DNA of 64,000 nucleotides from a methanogenic archaeon mixed culture ISO4-G1. Lineage in GTDB: Archaea > Thermoplasmatota > Thermoplasmata > Methanomassiliicoccales > Methanomethylophilaceae. The notes below the pieces were generated by a model, which was not told the DNA's origin, did no database searches, and worked only from the letters and a program-made list of their open reading frames with translations. This document shows positions 16,253 to 26,664 of this stretch, in pieces. The stretch lies in NCBI GenBank assembly GCA_001563305.1, contig CP013703.1:1289773-1353772 (forward strand), in the 5' to 3' direction. The position numbers were made by a program, and so were the translations under genes. The number at the start of each line of letters is the position of its first letter. Position 1 is the first letter of the stretch.

Positions 16253-18538
16253 TCAGAGCCCTGAGTAATACTTGTCGTCGTAGGGTTCGGGGTTGAGTCC
16301 CTTACGGGTCCTGATCTCGGTGACGACTTTCTTCTGTAGGTCGGGCATGAGCTTCTCGAAACCTGCGTTCTCGATGGACCAGATCGCACGTCCCTGTGTG
16401 CTTCCACGGATATCGGATGAGAATCCGAACATGTCTGCGACAGGACAGAGCGCGGTGACGGTCGAGTCAGCACCGTCCTGTCCCATCTCGAGGATGGTAC
16501 CGCGGCGCTGGTTGATCAGGTTGACTGCGCCTCCCATGTAGTCAGGGGGGACGCTGATGAAGACCTTCTGCATGGGCTCGAGCAGGATTCTGCCTGCCTG
16601 GCACATTGCTCCGTAGATACCGTCCCTGACTGCAGGGATGATCTGAGCGGGTCCTCTGTGGATGGTATCCTCGTGGAGCTTTGCATCCATGAGCTTGACC
16701 TTGAGTCCGGCGACCTTCTCGTTAGCGAGGGGTCCCCTCATCATGGCCTCTTCGAATGCCTGCTTCACGAGCTCCATTGTCTCGTGCAGGTACTGGATAC
16801 CCTTGGTGCAGTCGATCAGGACGTTGTTGTTCTTGAATGCGACCACTCCCTTGGCCTCATCGACGTTCATTCCGCAGTCGACGAGGATCTTCGCCAGTTC
16901 CTTGGGGTCCTTGATCTTCGCGTCGGTGTCGATGTCTCCCTTGTGGATGGCATCCTGCACTCCCTGCTCGAGAGGCTCGACGATGAAGTAGAACTTGTTG
17001 TGCTTGTTGGGTGACTTACCCTCGAACTCGTTCGCGTTGGGTCCCTTGACGGACTCCTGGTAGACGACGATAGGAGGCGAGGAGATGATGTCGACACCCT
17101 GTTCGTTGACGATCCTGTACTCGGTGATCTCGAGGTGCAGCTCTCCCATTCCGGACATGAGGTGCTCCCCGGTCTCGTTGTTGATCTCGATGCTCAGCGA
17201 GGGGTCCGCCTTCGCGATGACCCTCAGGACCTCGACCAGCTTGGGCAGGTCCGCCATGCTCTTGGCCTCGATGGCCTTGGTGATGACGGGCTCGGAGTAG
17301 TGTGTCATCTTCTCGAAGGGCTCCATGTCCTTCAGGGATGAAACGGTGGATCCGGCGATGGCGTCCTTCAGTCCGGTGACTGCGACGATGTTTCCGGCCT
17401 TACACTCCTCGATGGGAGTCCTGTCGGCTCCGACCATCAATGCGACGGTCTGGACACGCTGGGGTGCGGGTATTCCGCTGATGTACAGTGTCATTCCCTT
17501 CTTGACGGTTCCAGAGAACAGCCTTCCGATAGCGATCTCTCCGGCCTGCTTGTCCATGATGATCTTGGTGACCATCAGTGCGACCTCTCCGTTGGGGTCG
17601 CAGTTCAGCATCTGCTTTCCGAGCTCGGAGTTGAGGTCTCCCTTCCAGATGGTGGGGATACGGATCTTCTGGGCATCCACCGGGTTGGGGATGTGGTTGA
17701 TCGCCATCTCCAGTGCGACATCCGCGATGGGGATGATCTTGGCGAGCTTCTCCTGGCCGCCCTCCTGAGCGCACAGGTCGAAGACCGTGTTCAGGTTGAA
17801 GGGCTTTCCTGCGAGCTTGTCCTTGAGGTCAGGGCAGAGCTCGATGGCCCTCTTCGTGACCTCAGGCCTGCTGAGGTAGGGGATGGACACGGCCCAGTTG
17901 TTGAAGGCGGATCCGAGTGCGACGGTTCCGTCCTGGAGGCTGACCTGCCACTGCTTGTTGAGCGGTGCGGGCAGGATGTCCATGATCTTCTGGTTGAACT
18001 GGGTGATGATCTTCGAGAACTTCTCGATCATCATCTGGGGTGTGAGCTGCTGCTCGACGATTGCCCTGTCGACCTTGTTGATGAACAGCATAGGCCTGAC
18101 GCGCTCTTTCATCGCCTGCCTGATAACTGTCTCGGTCTGGGGCATGATTCCCTCGACTGCACAGCACAGGATGTAAACTCCGTCCAGTGCCCTCATTGCC
18201 CTGGTGACGTCTCCTCCGAAGTCGACGTGTCCGGGAGTATCGATGAGGTTGACCAGGTAGTGCTCCAGGGCTCCGGTCTTGGGGTTCTTGTAAGGAACGA
18301 CCATTGCTGCGGATGCGGCGTTGATGGTGATTCCCCTTGCTGCCTCCTGCTCGTCGTAGTCCAGCAGACGCTGCTCTCCGGCGGTCTCGGATGACATCAT
18401 TCCGGCTCCTGCGATCAGGTTGTCCGAGAATGTGGTCTTTCCGTGGTCGATATGAGCAGCGGTACCGAGGTTCCTGATGAGCGTCTGGTCCTTCATCAGC
18501 TCTACTGCTTTCTTCGCGTTGTCTTCTCTGCGTCCCAT
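16253..18538 (-). CDS. fusA: Elongation factor 2
   Basis: 761 residues. This translocation GTPase has AAHIDHGKTT, DTPGHVDFGG and NKVDR G motifs, and domains II-V follow. The diphthamide loop near the C-terminus reads LHEDTIHRGPAQIIPAVR, with the histidine that is modified to diphthamide. Part of the diphthamide ligase gene dph6 is at the right end of the window. The ATG at 18538 has AGGTGA 7 nt upstream; the GTG two codons earlier lies inside that SD. Confidence 0.97.
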   Translation of the reverse strand: MGRREDNAKKAVELMKDQTLIRNLGTAAHIDHGKTTFSDNLIAGAGMMSSETAGEQRLLDYDEQEAARGITINAASAAMVVPYKNPKTGALEHYLVNLIDTPGHVDFGGDVTRAMRALDGVYILCCAVEGIMPQTETVIRQAMKERVRPMLFINKVDRAIVEQQLTPQMMIEKFSKIITQFNQKIMDILPAPLNKQWQVSLQDGTVALGSAFNNWAVSIPYLSRPEVTKRAIELCPDLKDKLAGKPFNLNTVFDLCAQEGGQEKLAKIIPIADVALEMAINHIPNPVDAQKIRIPTIWKGDLNSELGKQMLNCDPNGEVALMVTKIIMDKQAGEIAIGRLFSGTVKKGMTLYISGIPAPQRVQTVALMVGADRTPIEECKAGNIVAVTGLKDAIAGSTVSSLKDMEPFEKMTHYSEPVITKAIEAKSMADLPKLVEVLRVIAKADPSLSIEINNETGEHLMSGMGELHLEITEYRIVNEQGVDIISSPPIVVYQESVKGPNANEFEGKSPNKHNKFYFIVEPLEQGVQDAIHKGDIDTDAKIKDPKELAKILVDCGMNVDEAKGVVAFKNNNVLIDCTKGIQYLHETMELVKQAFEEAMMRGPLANEKVAGLKVKLMDAKLHEDTIHRGPAQIIPAVRDGIYGAMCQAGRILLEPMQKVFISVPPDYMGGAVNLINQRRGTILEMGQDGADSTVTALCPVADMFGFSSDIRGSTQGRAIWSIENAGFEKLMPDLQKKVVTEIRTRKGLNPEPYDDKYYSGL

Positions 18539-18555
18539 GTTCACTCACCTGGGGA

Positions 18556-19140
18556 TCATCTGGCCGACTGTGCGACCCTCTCGATCTCCTCTTTCTTGGC
18601 GACCGAGAACGATGTCATGTCGCCCTTGGAAGCGAGGATGATCTCGTCTGCAAGGCATTCGTAGATGGGTTTCTTGTTCTTCGAAGAAGCGCTGACGACT
18701 CCGGAACTCAGGTTGCGGAGTGCGATGTCGAGCCTCCTCTGGGGGGACACATCGACGGCCTTGGGAACGGAGATTCCTCCGAACTGGAGCCTTGTGACCT
18801 CCTCACGGGGGGCCGCGTTCTCGAGGGCCTCGACGAGGACCTGGATCGGGTTCTTCTTCGTCTTGGTTGCGACGATGTCGAAGGCCTGTGCGACCGCCTT
18901 GTACGCCTTCATCTTCTTTCCGGTGTACTTCTCGGTCCTCATGATGTTGTTGATGAGCCTCTCGACGATGCTGAGCTTGGACTTTCCGAACCACCTGTTG
19001 GCGTGCTTTCCTCCGGAGTGGGGGACGTTGGTGGGTGTCAAGTCGATGTACTTTGCGAGTCCTCCGTCGTTGACGACGACCTCTGTGGTGTCGTACTTTC
19101 CGAACATGAGGGCCTTCTGTGTAACGATCTCGTCTGCCAT
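18556..19140 (-). CDS. rpsG: Ribosomal protein uS7
   Basis: 194 residues from MADEIVTQKALMFGKYD. SKLSIVERLINNIMR, LEARLENAAPREEVT-like sequence (VEALENAAPREEVTRLQFGG) and PQRRLDIALRNLS identify S7. An ATG three codons upstream (19149) overlaps the rpsL stop region and is possible. It lies between rpsL (5 nt) and fusA (17 nt). Confidence 0.96.
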   Translation of the reverse strand: MADEIVTQKALMFGKYDTTEVVVNDGGLAKYIDLTPTNVPHSGGKHANRWFGKSKLSIVERLINNIMRTEKYTGKKMKAYKAVAQAFDIVATKTKKNPIQVLVEALENAAPREEVTRLQFGGISVPKAVDVSPQRRLDIALRNLSSGVVSASSKNKKPIYECLADEIILASKGDMTSFSVAKKEEIERVAQSAR

Positions 19141-19145
19141 GATAA

Positions 19146-19574
19146 TCATCTCACAGGCTTGTCGATCCTTCCCCTGACCATTTCGTCAAGAGAGACGTTG
19201 TTCACCTTGATGACCTTGTAACGGACTCCGGGAATATCTCCGTAGGACCTTCCCATCCTTCCACCGATACCTTCGATCATGACCTCGTCGTGCTCATCGA
19301 TGAAGTTGATTGCACCGTCTCCCACAGCGAACGCTGTGATCTGACGTCCGTTCTTGATGAGCTGGACTTTCACACACTTACGGATAGCGGAGTTGGGCTG
19401 CTTAGCCTCGATTCCGACTTTCTCCAGTACGATTCCACGGCCCTGGGCGGATCCCTCGAGAGGATCGGACTTCTCCCTGAGCTTCAGGACCCTCTTCTTG
19501 TATCCCCTGTCGAGCCAGCGGAACTTCTGACGGTCCGTCTTCATTTTTCTTGCGGTATACAAACCATTTCCCAT
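19146..19574 (-). CDS. rpsL: Ribosomal protein uS12
   Basis: 142 residues of the archaeal S12 type. [20 protein letters not shown] and the loop [17 protein letters not shown] are diagnostic, and the basic N-terminus reads [25 protein letters not shown] lies 4 nt before the ATG. It is the first gene of the unit. The leader of about 70 nt begins at a TATA box at 19666-19676. Confidence 0.96.
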   Translation of the reverse strand: MGNGLYTARKMKTDRQKFRWLDRGYKKRVLKLREKSDPLEGSAQGRGIVLEKVGIEAKQPNSAIRKCVKVQLIKNGRQITAFAVGDGAINFIDEHDEVMIEGIGGRMGRSYGDIPGVRYKVIKVNNVSLDEMVRGRIDKPVR

Positions 19575-19665
19575 TGTTTCACCTTCAAGAATCTTTCTGA
19601 TTCCAATGATCGTGAAGCCATAGCGTACCCTACGGTAAACTAAAGCAAACTGCGTAGCCTCAACT

Positions 19666-19676
19666 GATATAAAAAG
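19666..19676 (-). promoter_or_regulatory. TATA box of the rpsL operon
   Basis: CTTTTTATATC on the minus strand, with initiation expected near 19644, about 70 nt before rpsL. That leader is long compared with the many leaderless genes in this window. Confidence 0.55.
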
Positions 19677-19743
19677 AGTTCCACGCGAGTATAGTCGCGT
19701 ACAATAGTAAAGAGACGGGAGAGGGCGCTCGGGCCCCTCCCTT

Positions 19744-21615
19744 TCACTGGAATTCCTTGAATGCCTTGAGGATCATCTCGAAGGTGACGCCCTTGAGCTC
19801 GGGGTTCATCCTGACGATCCTGTCGTGCCAAGCCTTGATGGCGTTGTTGTCGGGCTGACCGTCCTTGTAGAGCTCGTCCGGCAGGGGGATGCGCTTGCTC
19901 CTCGAGACGTACATCCATTTGTCCCCCATGTTGTCCCTGTGCAGGAACGGAAGGTTGCGGACGGCTACGGAGATGGACGTGTTTGGCTGACCGTTGTACA
20001 TCTCGATGACCTCCGCCTCGATGACATCTTCGGATACTGGCACATTGGGATTCTCGATGGTGACGGGGATCTCATCCACCGACTTGTCGATCTTGTAAAG
20101 ACGGCAGATGCATTCCTTGACCGAGGGGTCGAGGGTGACCGATACCTGTCCGTCCGCGTATCCCGCCTTGATCCTCACGGGGTTCTTGATCGTCATGAAC
20201 TTCTTGTTGGGGAAGGAGTTCACGGTGATGTACAGGCAGAACGTGGACGAGGGCGACGAGAGCACCTCGTCGCGCATGGGCGCGACATCTATGTCGTAGC
20301 TCTCACCCTCCCAGTCGGGTGTGACGTCCTTCTTCTTTCCGGAAACTCCGCCGAAGAACACCGCCTTCTTCCTCGCTCCGCGGACGGTGACCGTGATCTT
20401 GTCCTTGAGCTCGAGGACATCCTTCTCGATGACCTCGAAGGGCTTCGGTCCGTCGCCGAGATCGTAGGTGACATAGGGCACACACCAGATGACCTTGAAC
20501 TTCATCCCGTCGTGCTCGAACGAGTAGGGGTCCTCCGACGAAACATCCTTGGAGCCGGTCTCCCCGAACACCGTGTATTTGACCTCGGTGTCATCCGTGA
20601 TGTCACCTTTTCCGGAGTACTGGCACTTGAATCCCGGGATGATGAAGTACTTCGCCGTGGCGAGCTTCTTCGCCCCCTTCTCCAGATACACCGTGACGGG
20701 TCCTCCGTAGGCTCCGGTGTCCACGTACATCTGCGATGCGGCGGATGTGCTGAGGATCTCCCCGTCCTTGCCTTCGGCGCGGATGACGCACTCCGAGGGC
20801 TCGCATCCCTTGACCGAGATGGTCGCGATGGGACGGTCAGCGTACAGCGGGAGCCTCTCTCCCTCGTACACAACGTCGGCATCCTGGGAAGGCTGCGACA
20901 GGGACATCTCTCCCTTGGCCACAGTCTTCTTGGCGGGCTTCTTCTTGGGGGCCTCTTCCTTCACCGGCTCCTCGACGGGTTCCGGCTGCGCCTCCTCGAT
21001 CTCCTCCGCGGCAACGGCCGATACTCCCTCGACCTTGGCGGTACCCGATACGAATACGTTCAGCTTGAAGATTGAGAGTCCGTTCTTCACCGTGCTGTCC
21101 AGCAGCTCGGCCTTGAACAGTTTGAGCTCGGCCCCGGCCCTTGCGACTGCCGTGACCTCCCCCATGGGCCTCGTCACAGGCGATCCGACGCTGTTGTAGA
21201 ACGAGATGGGATGAGCCTTGTTGATGAATGCCTTCTCCCCGTCGATGGTGACGGTGAAGTCGTCCATGGGTGTGACCGCTGCGGGAGTGAGGTCGATGGT
21301 CGAAGGACGTGTGACCCTGGCCCCTCCCTGCTTAACGGATTCCAGGCGGTGCATGGGCACCACGTTGTCGCCGGATTCCACGGCGACGTTGAAACGGTCC
21401 GCCTCCAGGCCCTTGTACCTGGGCACGTAGAGAAGGAACTTGCCGTTGTTGAAATTGATCTTCGGGGTCGCCCCGATGAAACCGCGGCCTGATGCTGGCA
21501 CATTGTCCTGAGTCTTCTGCGAGGCCTTCCTGTCGGCCTCCCTCTCCGCCTTCTTCTTGGATTCGGAAAAGAATTCTTCAAAACTCATATCGGCAATGTC
21601 CTTCTGATCAGCCAT
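19744..21615 (-). CDS. Conserved-looking protein of unknown function, 623 residues
   Basis: The ATG at 21615 follows GGTGA (SD) by 9 nt. The GTG at 21627 is part of that SD region. No signal peptide or membrane segment is present. The N-terminal 40 residues are highly charged ([20 protein letters not shown]), followed by a beta-rich region to about residue 195. A Pro/Glu/Lys linker follows ([20 protein letters not shown], then KKKPAKKT). The rest is a long beta-rich part with repeated strand-turn patterns and several cysteines (about residues 235-560). A short C-terminal alpha region ([19 protein letters not shown]) ends it. I do not recognise a domain. Codon use is like that of its neighbours. 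It lies upstream of the rpsL operon on the same strand, separated by 169 bp, and diverges from aIF2beta. Confidence 0.8.
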   Translation of the reverse strand: MADQKDIADMSFEEFFSESKKKAEREADRKASQKTQDNVPASGRGFIGATPKINFNNGKFLLYVPRYKGLEADRFNVAVESGDNVVPMHRLESVKQGGARVTRPSTIDLTPAAVTPMDDFTVTIDGEKAFINKAHPISFYNSVGSPVTRPMGEVTAVARAGAELKLFKAELLDSTVKNGLSIFKLNVFVSGTAKVEGVSAVAAEEIEEAQPEPVEEPVKEEAPKKKPAKKTVAKGEMSLSQPSQDADVVYEGERLPLYADRPIATISVKGCEPSECVIRAEGKDGEILSTSAASQMYVDTGAYGGPVTVYLEKGAKKLATAKYFIIPGFKCQYSGKGDITDDTEVKYTVFGETGSKDVSSEDPYSFEHDGMKFKVIWCVPYVTYDLGDGPKPFEVIEKDVLELKDKITVTVRGARKKAVFFGGVSGKKKDVTPDWEGESYDIDVAPMRDEVLSSPSSTFCLYITVNSFPNKKFMTIKNPVRIKAGYADGQVSVTLDPSVKECICRLYKIDKSVDEIPVTIENPNVPVSEDVIEAEVIEMYNGQPNTSISVAVRNLPFLHRDNMGDKWMYVSRSKRIPLPDELYKDGQPDNNAIKAWHDRIVRMNPELKGVTFEMILKAFKEFQ

Positions 21616-21712
21616 GGTCTCACTCACCGCCCTATAACATTCATCCCAATAAAAGCTGACGGTACGACCGCTTCCTTTATACAGGGAGAAGAACGCGCGT
21701 GCACATGTAAAT

Positions 21713-21723
21713 CTTTATAAATA
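21713..21723 (+). promoter_or_regulatory. TATA box of the aIF2beta operon
   Basis: CTTTATAAATA, with initiation expected about 21743, directly before the Shine-Dalgarno AGGTG (21744-21748) of the first gene. Confidence 0.6.
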
Positions 21724-21754
21724 CACCGACGATAGCCGAGACCAGGTGTATATC

Positions 21755-22390
21755 ATGGCAAATGACGATGACTACTTGGCATTGCTCGACAGGGCGAAGA
21801 TCGCCTGTCCCGAGACGATCGAGAACCACGAGAGGTTCGAACTTCCCGAGATGGATGTCCTCCAGGAGGGAAAGATCACCGTGCTCAGGAACTTCATCGA
21901 CATCACCGACAAGCTCAGGAGGGACCCCCAACACCTGCTCCAGTTCATGCTGAAGGAGTTGGGAACCCCGGGGAACATCGAGAGCCGCAGGGCGGTCTTC
22001 AAGGCGAAGATCAGCCCCCAGCAGATCGATGACAAGATCCAGATGTACACCGAGACATACGTTATCTGTTCCGAGTGCGGCCTTCCCGACACCAAGATGG
22101 TGAAGGACGGAAGGACGCTCCTTCTCGAGTGCGAGGCATGCGGTGCACGCAGGCCCATCACCGTCAGGAAGTCGGTCAAGGCCGACACCGCCAACACCAT
22201 CAGGGAAGGGGACATCATCGAGCTCACCATCACCGACGTCGGAAAGAAGGGCGACGGAGTGGGCAAGATCTTCGACTATCTGGTCGTCGTCCCCGGTACC
22301 GTCAAGGGAGCCACGATCCACGCCAAGATCACCAAGATCTCGGCCAAGACGGCCTTCGCAGTTCCCACCACGGAAGCCTGCACACGCTGA
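21755..22390 (+). CDS. Translation initiation factor aIF2 subunit beta with C-terminal TRAM domain
   Basis: 211 residues. aIF2beta is part of the heterotrimer that brings initiator Met-tRNA to the ribosome. Residues 1-130 are the standard factor: PEMDVLQEGKITVLRNF, LLQFMLKELGTPGNI, and the zinc ribbon CSECGLPDTK..LLECEACGARRP. From about residue 148 a TRAM domain is appended (REGDIIELTITDVGKKGDGV, then FVVVPGTVKGA-like and VHAKITKIS-like strands), which usually binds RNA. The start at 21755 has AGGTG 6 nt upstream. The stop TGA overlaps the ATG of the next gene by one base, so the two are translationally coupled. Confidence 0.92.
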   Translation: MANDDDYLALLDRAKIACPETIENHERFELPEMDVLQEGKITVLRNFIDITDKLRRDPQHLLQFMLKELGTPGNIESRRAVFKAKISPQQIDDKIQMYTETYVICSECGLPDTKMVKDGRTLLLECEACGARRPITVRKSVKADTANTIREGDIIELTITDVGKKGDGVGKIFDYLVVVPGTVKGATIHAKITKISAKTAFAVPTTEACTR

Positions 22391-23619
22391 TGAAGTACTA
22401 CGTCGAATCGTACGGATGTACGATGAACTACGGGGAAGGGCGCAAGCTCTCCCGCGACATGGCCTCACTGGGTTACCATGAGGCATCTTCCGCAGAAGAG
22501 GCGGACATAGTCATCCTCAACACATGCACAGTGGTGGAGACCACCGAGAAGAAGATGCTCGCCAGGATCTCCGAGCTCAAGAAGCTGAAGAAGGAGGTCA
22601 TCGTCACGGGATGCATGGCCAAGGTCCAGCCCAAGAGGATCGAGATACGCCTGCCGGAATCACTCGTTCTACCGCCGTCCGACTACCATGAGTTCGCGAA
22701 GGAGGTAGCCTCTAAGTACGGCGTAGCGGGCCCTCCGCTGTCCGTCATCCAAGGCACCGATGCCATCCTTCCCGTTGCCCAGGGATGTCTCGGGAACTGC
22801 ACCTACTGCATCACCAAATTCGCCAGGGGAAGACTCCAAAGTTATGATGCTGGCTCATTGAAGAATGAATTCGATTCGTTCGTCGATTCCGGTGCCAAGG
22901 AGATACTCGTCACGGCACAGGACACCGCATGCTACGGGGCTGATACGGGAACGGATCTGCCCACTCTTCTGCGTTCGATGCTTACGAAGGACGGGGAATA
23001 CAGAGTCCGTATCGGAATGATGAACCCCAACCATCTGAAGAAGATCGCGGAGAACCTCGTATCCGTCATGGACGATGACAGGATGTACAGGTTCCTGCAC
23101 ATCCCCGTACAGAGCGGCAGCGACACAATCCTGAAGAACATGCACAGGGGGTACATGGCTGAGGACTTCATGGAGCTCGTGGACCTGCTGCGCTCCCATA
23201 TCCCCGAGATCAGCATCGCGACCGACATCATCACCGGCTTCCCCGGGGAGACCGACGAGGACCATGAGGCCACCAAGGACCTCATCAGGGCCCTCCGCGC
23301 CGACACCCTGAACATCACCAGGTTCTCGGCCAGACCGGGGACCGAAGCGGCCTCCATGGAGCAGCTCCACGGCAGGATCCTCAAGGAGAGGTCCACCGAG
23401 CTGACGGAACTGAAGAACCAGGTCGAAGGGGATGTCAACAGCAGGCTGATCGGCAGGGAGTACAGGGCGCTGGCGACGGAGGTCGGCAAGGAAGGGACCA
23501 TCGTCCGCACCGGCAACTACAGGCCGGTCGTCATTCGCGAGGAGATCCCGCTGGGGACCTTCGTGGATGTGAAGGTCACCGACAGTAGACCCACATATCT
23601 CTTCGGAAAAATGTTGTAA
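22390..23619 (+). CDS. tRNA N6-threonylcarbamoyladenosine (t6A) methylthiotransferase, archaeal/eukaryal MtaB type
   Basis: 409 residues. It adds a methylthio group to t6A37 of ANN-decoding tRNAs. The layout is canonical. The UPF0004 domain has C10, C46 and C75 for the auxiliary [4Fe-4S] cluster, the radical-SAM core has C133, C137 and C140 (CLGNCTYC), and a C-terminal TRAM domain spans about residues 345-405. HIPVQSGSDTILKNMHRGY and ITGFPGETDEDHE are family motifs. It shares a base with the aIF2beta stop. Both genes encode TRAM domains, and both act at decoding. TAA stop. Confidence 0.93.
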   Translation: MKYYVESYGCTMNYGEGRKLSRDMASLGYHEASSAEEADIVILNTCTVVETTEKKMLARISELKKLKKEVIVTGCMAKVQPKRIEIRLPESLVLPPSDYHEFAKEVASKYGVAGPPLSVIQGTDAILPVAQGCLGNCTYCITKFARGRLQSYDAGSLKNEFDSFVDSGAKEILVTAQDTACYGADTGTDLPTLLRSMLTKDGEYRVRIGMMNPNHLKKIAENLVSVMDDDRMYRFLHIPVQSGSDTILKNMHRGYMAEDFMELVDLLRSHIPEISIATDIITGFPGETDEDHEATKDLIRALRADTLNITRFSARPGTEAASMEQLHGRILKERSTELTELKNQVEGDVNSRLIGREYRALATEVGKEGTIVRTGNYRPVVIREEIPLGTFVDVKVTDSRPTYLFGKML

Positions 23620-23645
23620 TACCAAAAGGATATCTGACACTCAAC

Positions 23646-23718
23646 AGTCCTGTAGTGTAGTGGTCAATCATGCCGGCCTTTGGAGCCGGCGACTCCGGTT
23701 CGAACCCGGACAGGACTA
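23646..23718 (+). tRNA. tRNA-Gln (anticodon TTG)
   Basis: 73-nt cloverleaf with acceptor AGTCCTG/CAGGACT. The anticodon arm is CCGGC-CTTTGGA-GCCGG, and the T-arm is CCGGTTCGAACCCGG. The discriminator is A, and CCA is not encoded (ACC follows). It begins 26 nt after the methylthiotransferase stop. Confidence 0.95.
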
Positions 23719-23729
23719 CCATCCTTTCT

Positions 23730-24203
23730 TCAGCGTTCCGTACAGAGCGTAACGAGCTGTTCCAGGCCCGATTCGTCGTAGAAGCTGCCGCCGTTCATCA
23801 TCGCGTTGAACAGCGGCTCTGTGTGGCTGTCAAGGCCCTTAAGTTTGTATCTGGCACATATGAATGCGAACAGGAGTTTCTGCAGCGGGTTGAGCTTCTT
23901 GCGGTCGATCCATCCGCGGAGATGATAGAACGGCACGTTGATGTTGTTGCGGCTCTTGACCTTGTTCCAACCGAACTCGGGATTCTCGTCCAATGACACC
24001 GCTGCGACGGCACGGAGCCTCTTGGGATCCACCTTATCCAAGCCCACGATCTTCGGCCCGCTTATCCAACCGAAGAAGACGATCTGCTCCTCCGGATCGT
24101 AATCGTCCTTGACCGAGAAACAGCCGTAGCCCATCCTGGAAGCGAAAGACTCAGCATACTTCTTGGAAGAACCGGAACGGGAAGAATATACAACAATCGT
24201 CAT
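23730..24203 (-). CDS. Flavodoxin-like protein
   Basis: 157 residues from MTIVVYSSRSGSSKKYAES, which fits a flavodoxin phosphate loop (SRSGSSKK). IVFFGWISGPKIVGLDKVD matches the second strand with W/G-rich FMN loop of Flavodoxin_5-type proteins. The C-terminal half (NPLQKLLFAFICARYKLKG) is helical and less typical. FMN binding is inferred. AAGGTGG lies about 6 nt before the ATG. It lies just downstream of 16S rRNA on the same strand, and the processing-stem repeat (24228-24243) is in its 5' flank, so it might be carried on the 16S primary transcript. I see no clear TATA of its own. Confidence 0.7.
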   Translation of the reverse strand: MTIVVYSSRSGSSKKYAESFASRMGYGCFSVKDDYDPEEQIVFFGWISGPKIVGLDKVDPKRLRAVAAVSLDENPEFGWNKVKSRNNINVPFYHLRGWIDRKKLNPLQKLLFAFICARYKLKGLDSHTEPLFNAMMNGGSFYDESGLEQLVTLCTER

Positions 24204-24227
24204 TGAAACCACCTTAGAATATGAAGT

Positions 24228-24243
24228 GACGTTCGATGCTACG
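24228..24243. repeat. Left arm of the 16S rRNA processing stem
   Basis: GACGTTCGATGCTACG is the exact reverse complement of the 16 bases at 25941-25956, and the two arms flank the 16S gene. Pairing would form the helix that archaeal splicing endonuclease cuts at a bulge-helix-bulge motif. Confidence 0.75.
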
Positions 24244-24323
24244 TTTAGTGCATGGTAAGCTGCCAAGGAATTGCGGGAAATCCTTTACGAATTTCCTTGC
24301 AATTGTTACGCGTTAATGTTGAG

Positions 24324-24347
24324 AGGGATGGGGCGAACCCCATCCCT
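24324..24347 (-). other. Strong hairpin abutting the 16S 3' end
   Basis: AGGGATGGGG-CGAA-CCCCATCCCT is a perfect 10-bp stem with a tetraloop that ends 4 nt from the mature 16S 3' end. It could protect or position the end for 3' maturation, or act as a weak terminator. Confidence 0.5.
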
Positions 24348-24350
24348 GCG

Positions 24351-25823
<1,473 letters not shown>

Positions 25824-25940
25824 AATCATTGACTTATTTCGTCTCTGATGGATGAAATTGAAACTGGCAGTTTACCATGTTTCACCGCTGTCCCGTTGAA
25901 CGGCACACTCTTGTTCGAATATCCCGTCTAACGGAACATT

Positions 25941-25956
25941 CGTAGCATCGAACGTC
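25941..25956. repeat. Right arm of the 16S rRNA processing stem
   Basis: CGTAGCATCGAACGTC pairs perfectly with 24228-24243. It lies about 120 nt upstream of the 16S 5' end in the leader. Confidence 0.75.
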
Positions 25957-26026
25957 AGAATTCATGAGAGCACGGCAGGATGGTGTTTCCCTGTCGGGGA
26001 TCATGATTCTCCATGATTGCGGTCTG

Positions 26027-26065
26027 AAACCGCGCATTCCCCTGTATATTGCTCAAGTATATAAG
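26027..26065 (-). promoter_or_regulatory. 16S rRNA promoter P3 (proximal)
   Basis: Minus-strand TATA box CTTATATA (26058-26065) with GGAATGCGCGG starting about 21 nt downstream. That is a variant of the GGGGTTGCGCGA element at P1 and P2. Confidence 0.6.
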
Positions 26066-26142
26066 CCTATCAGATAGACCTCCCGAGCCACATACATGGA
26101 TCGTGACTTGACCGAGTATCCGACTGGGTCGGGTGCTCGTCG

Positions 26143-26180
26143 CATCGCGCAACCCCGTGTAATTCGAGGGAGTATATAAG
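26143..26180 (-). promoter_or_regulatory. 16S rRNA promoter P2
   Basis: Minus-strand TATA box CTTATATA (26173-26180) followed by GAATTACACGGGGTTGCGCGATG (the GGTTGCGCGATG part is 26143-26154). The 18-nt block ACACGGGGTTGCGCGATG is nearly identical at the distal 23S promoter. Confidence 0.7.
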
Positions 26181-26268
26181 AATTCGCAAGCGGACTCTTA
26201 GCCCCCATTTCACAGGGTCGTTTTCTATCGCAAATCCTCCGGTCCGCATCACTGGGTGATGCCCGATT

Positions 26269-26308
26269 CATCGCGCAACCCCCCTTATCTTACCCTATTA
26301 TAAAAAGG
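26269..26308 (-). promoter_or_regulatory. 16S rRNA promoter P1 (distal)
   Basis: Minus-strand TATA-like CCTTTTTATAA (26298-26308) followed after about 23 nt by GGTTGCGCGATG (26269-26280). Centre-to-centre spacing to P2 is about 127 nt, and P2 to P3 is about 115 nt, close to the 125 and 112 nt in the 23S leader. Between P1 and tRNA-Ser (26309-26478) I see only AT-rich sequence. Confidence 0.7.
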
Positions 26309-26478
26309 TTCAGTATAGGCCGTTTTCAGGTGGTTTTCCGGGCTGCGGAAGCATATCGTGAAGAGATCCTCCGCCATTCGATTCCTACAATATTCATTTC
26401 TTATTTCTTTACCTATAATAAGAGGAAAAATGGCACAACCAAACCTTTTTTTACGTTATCTCAATCCCCTTCACACAA

Positions 26479-26561
26479 GTGGAGGTGGCCCAGCCCGGTA
26501 AGGCGCCAGCCTGCTAAGCTAGTGCGCTATGCGCTCGCGTGTTCAAATCACGTCCTCCACG
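26479..26561 (+). tRNA. tRNA-Ser (anticodon GCT)
   Basis: Class II tRNA with acceptor GTGGAGG/CCTCCAC, anticodon loop CTGCTAA, a long variable arm (TGCGCTATGCGC region) and discriminator G. CCA is encoded directly after (26562-26564), unlike the other two tRNA genes in the window. Confidence 0.95.
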
Positions 26562-26664
26562 CCATTCTTTTTCGGTACTGATTCTTGAGCCTAGGATGCA
26601 TCCTTGGGTGAAACATTCTTAACTTCTTAAAGCATATATAAATCACTAAAGGGGGAGGGATGGT

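Noticed and set aside
19718-19743. Terminator hairpin after the 623-residue protein
   Set aside because: The GC-rich arms (GAGGGGC / GCGCCCTC) do not pair cleanly, so I did not list it as a feature.
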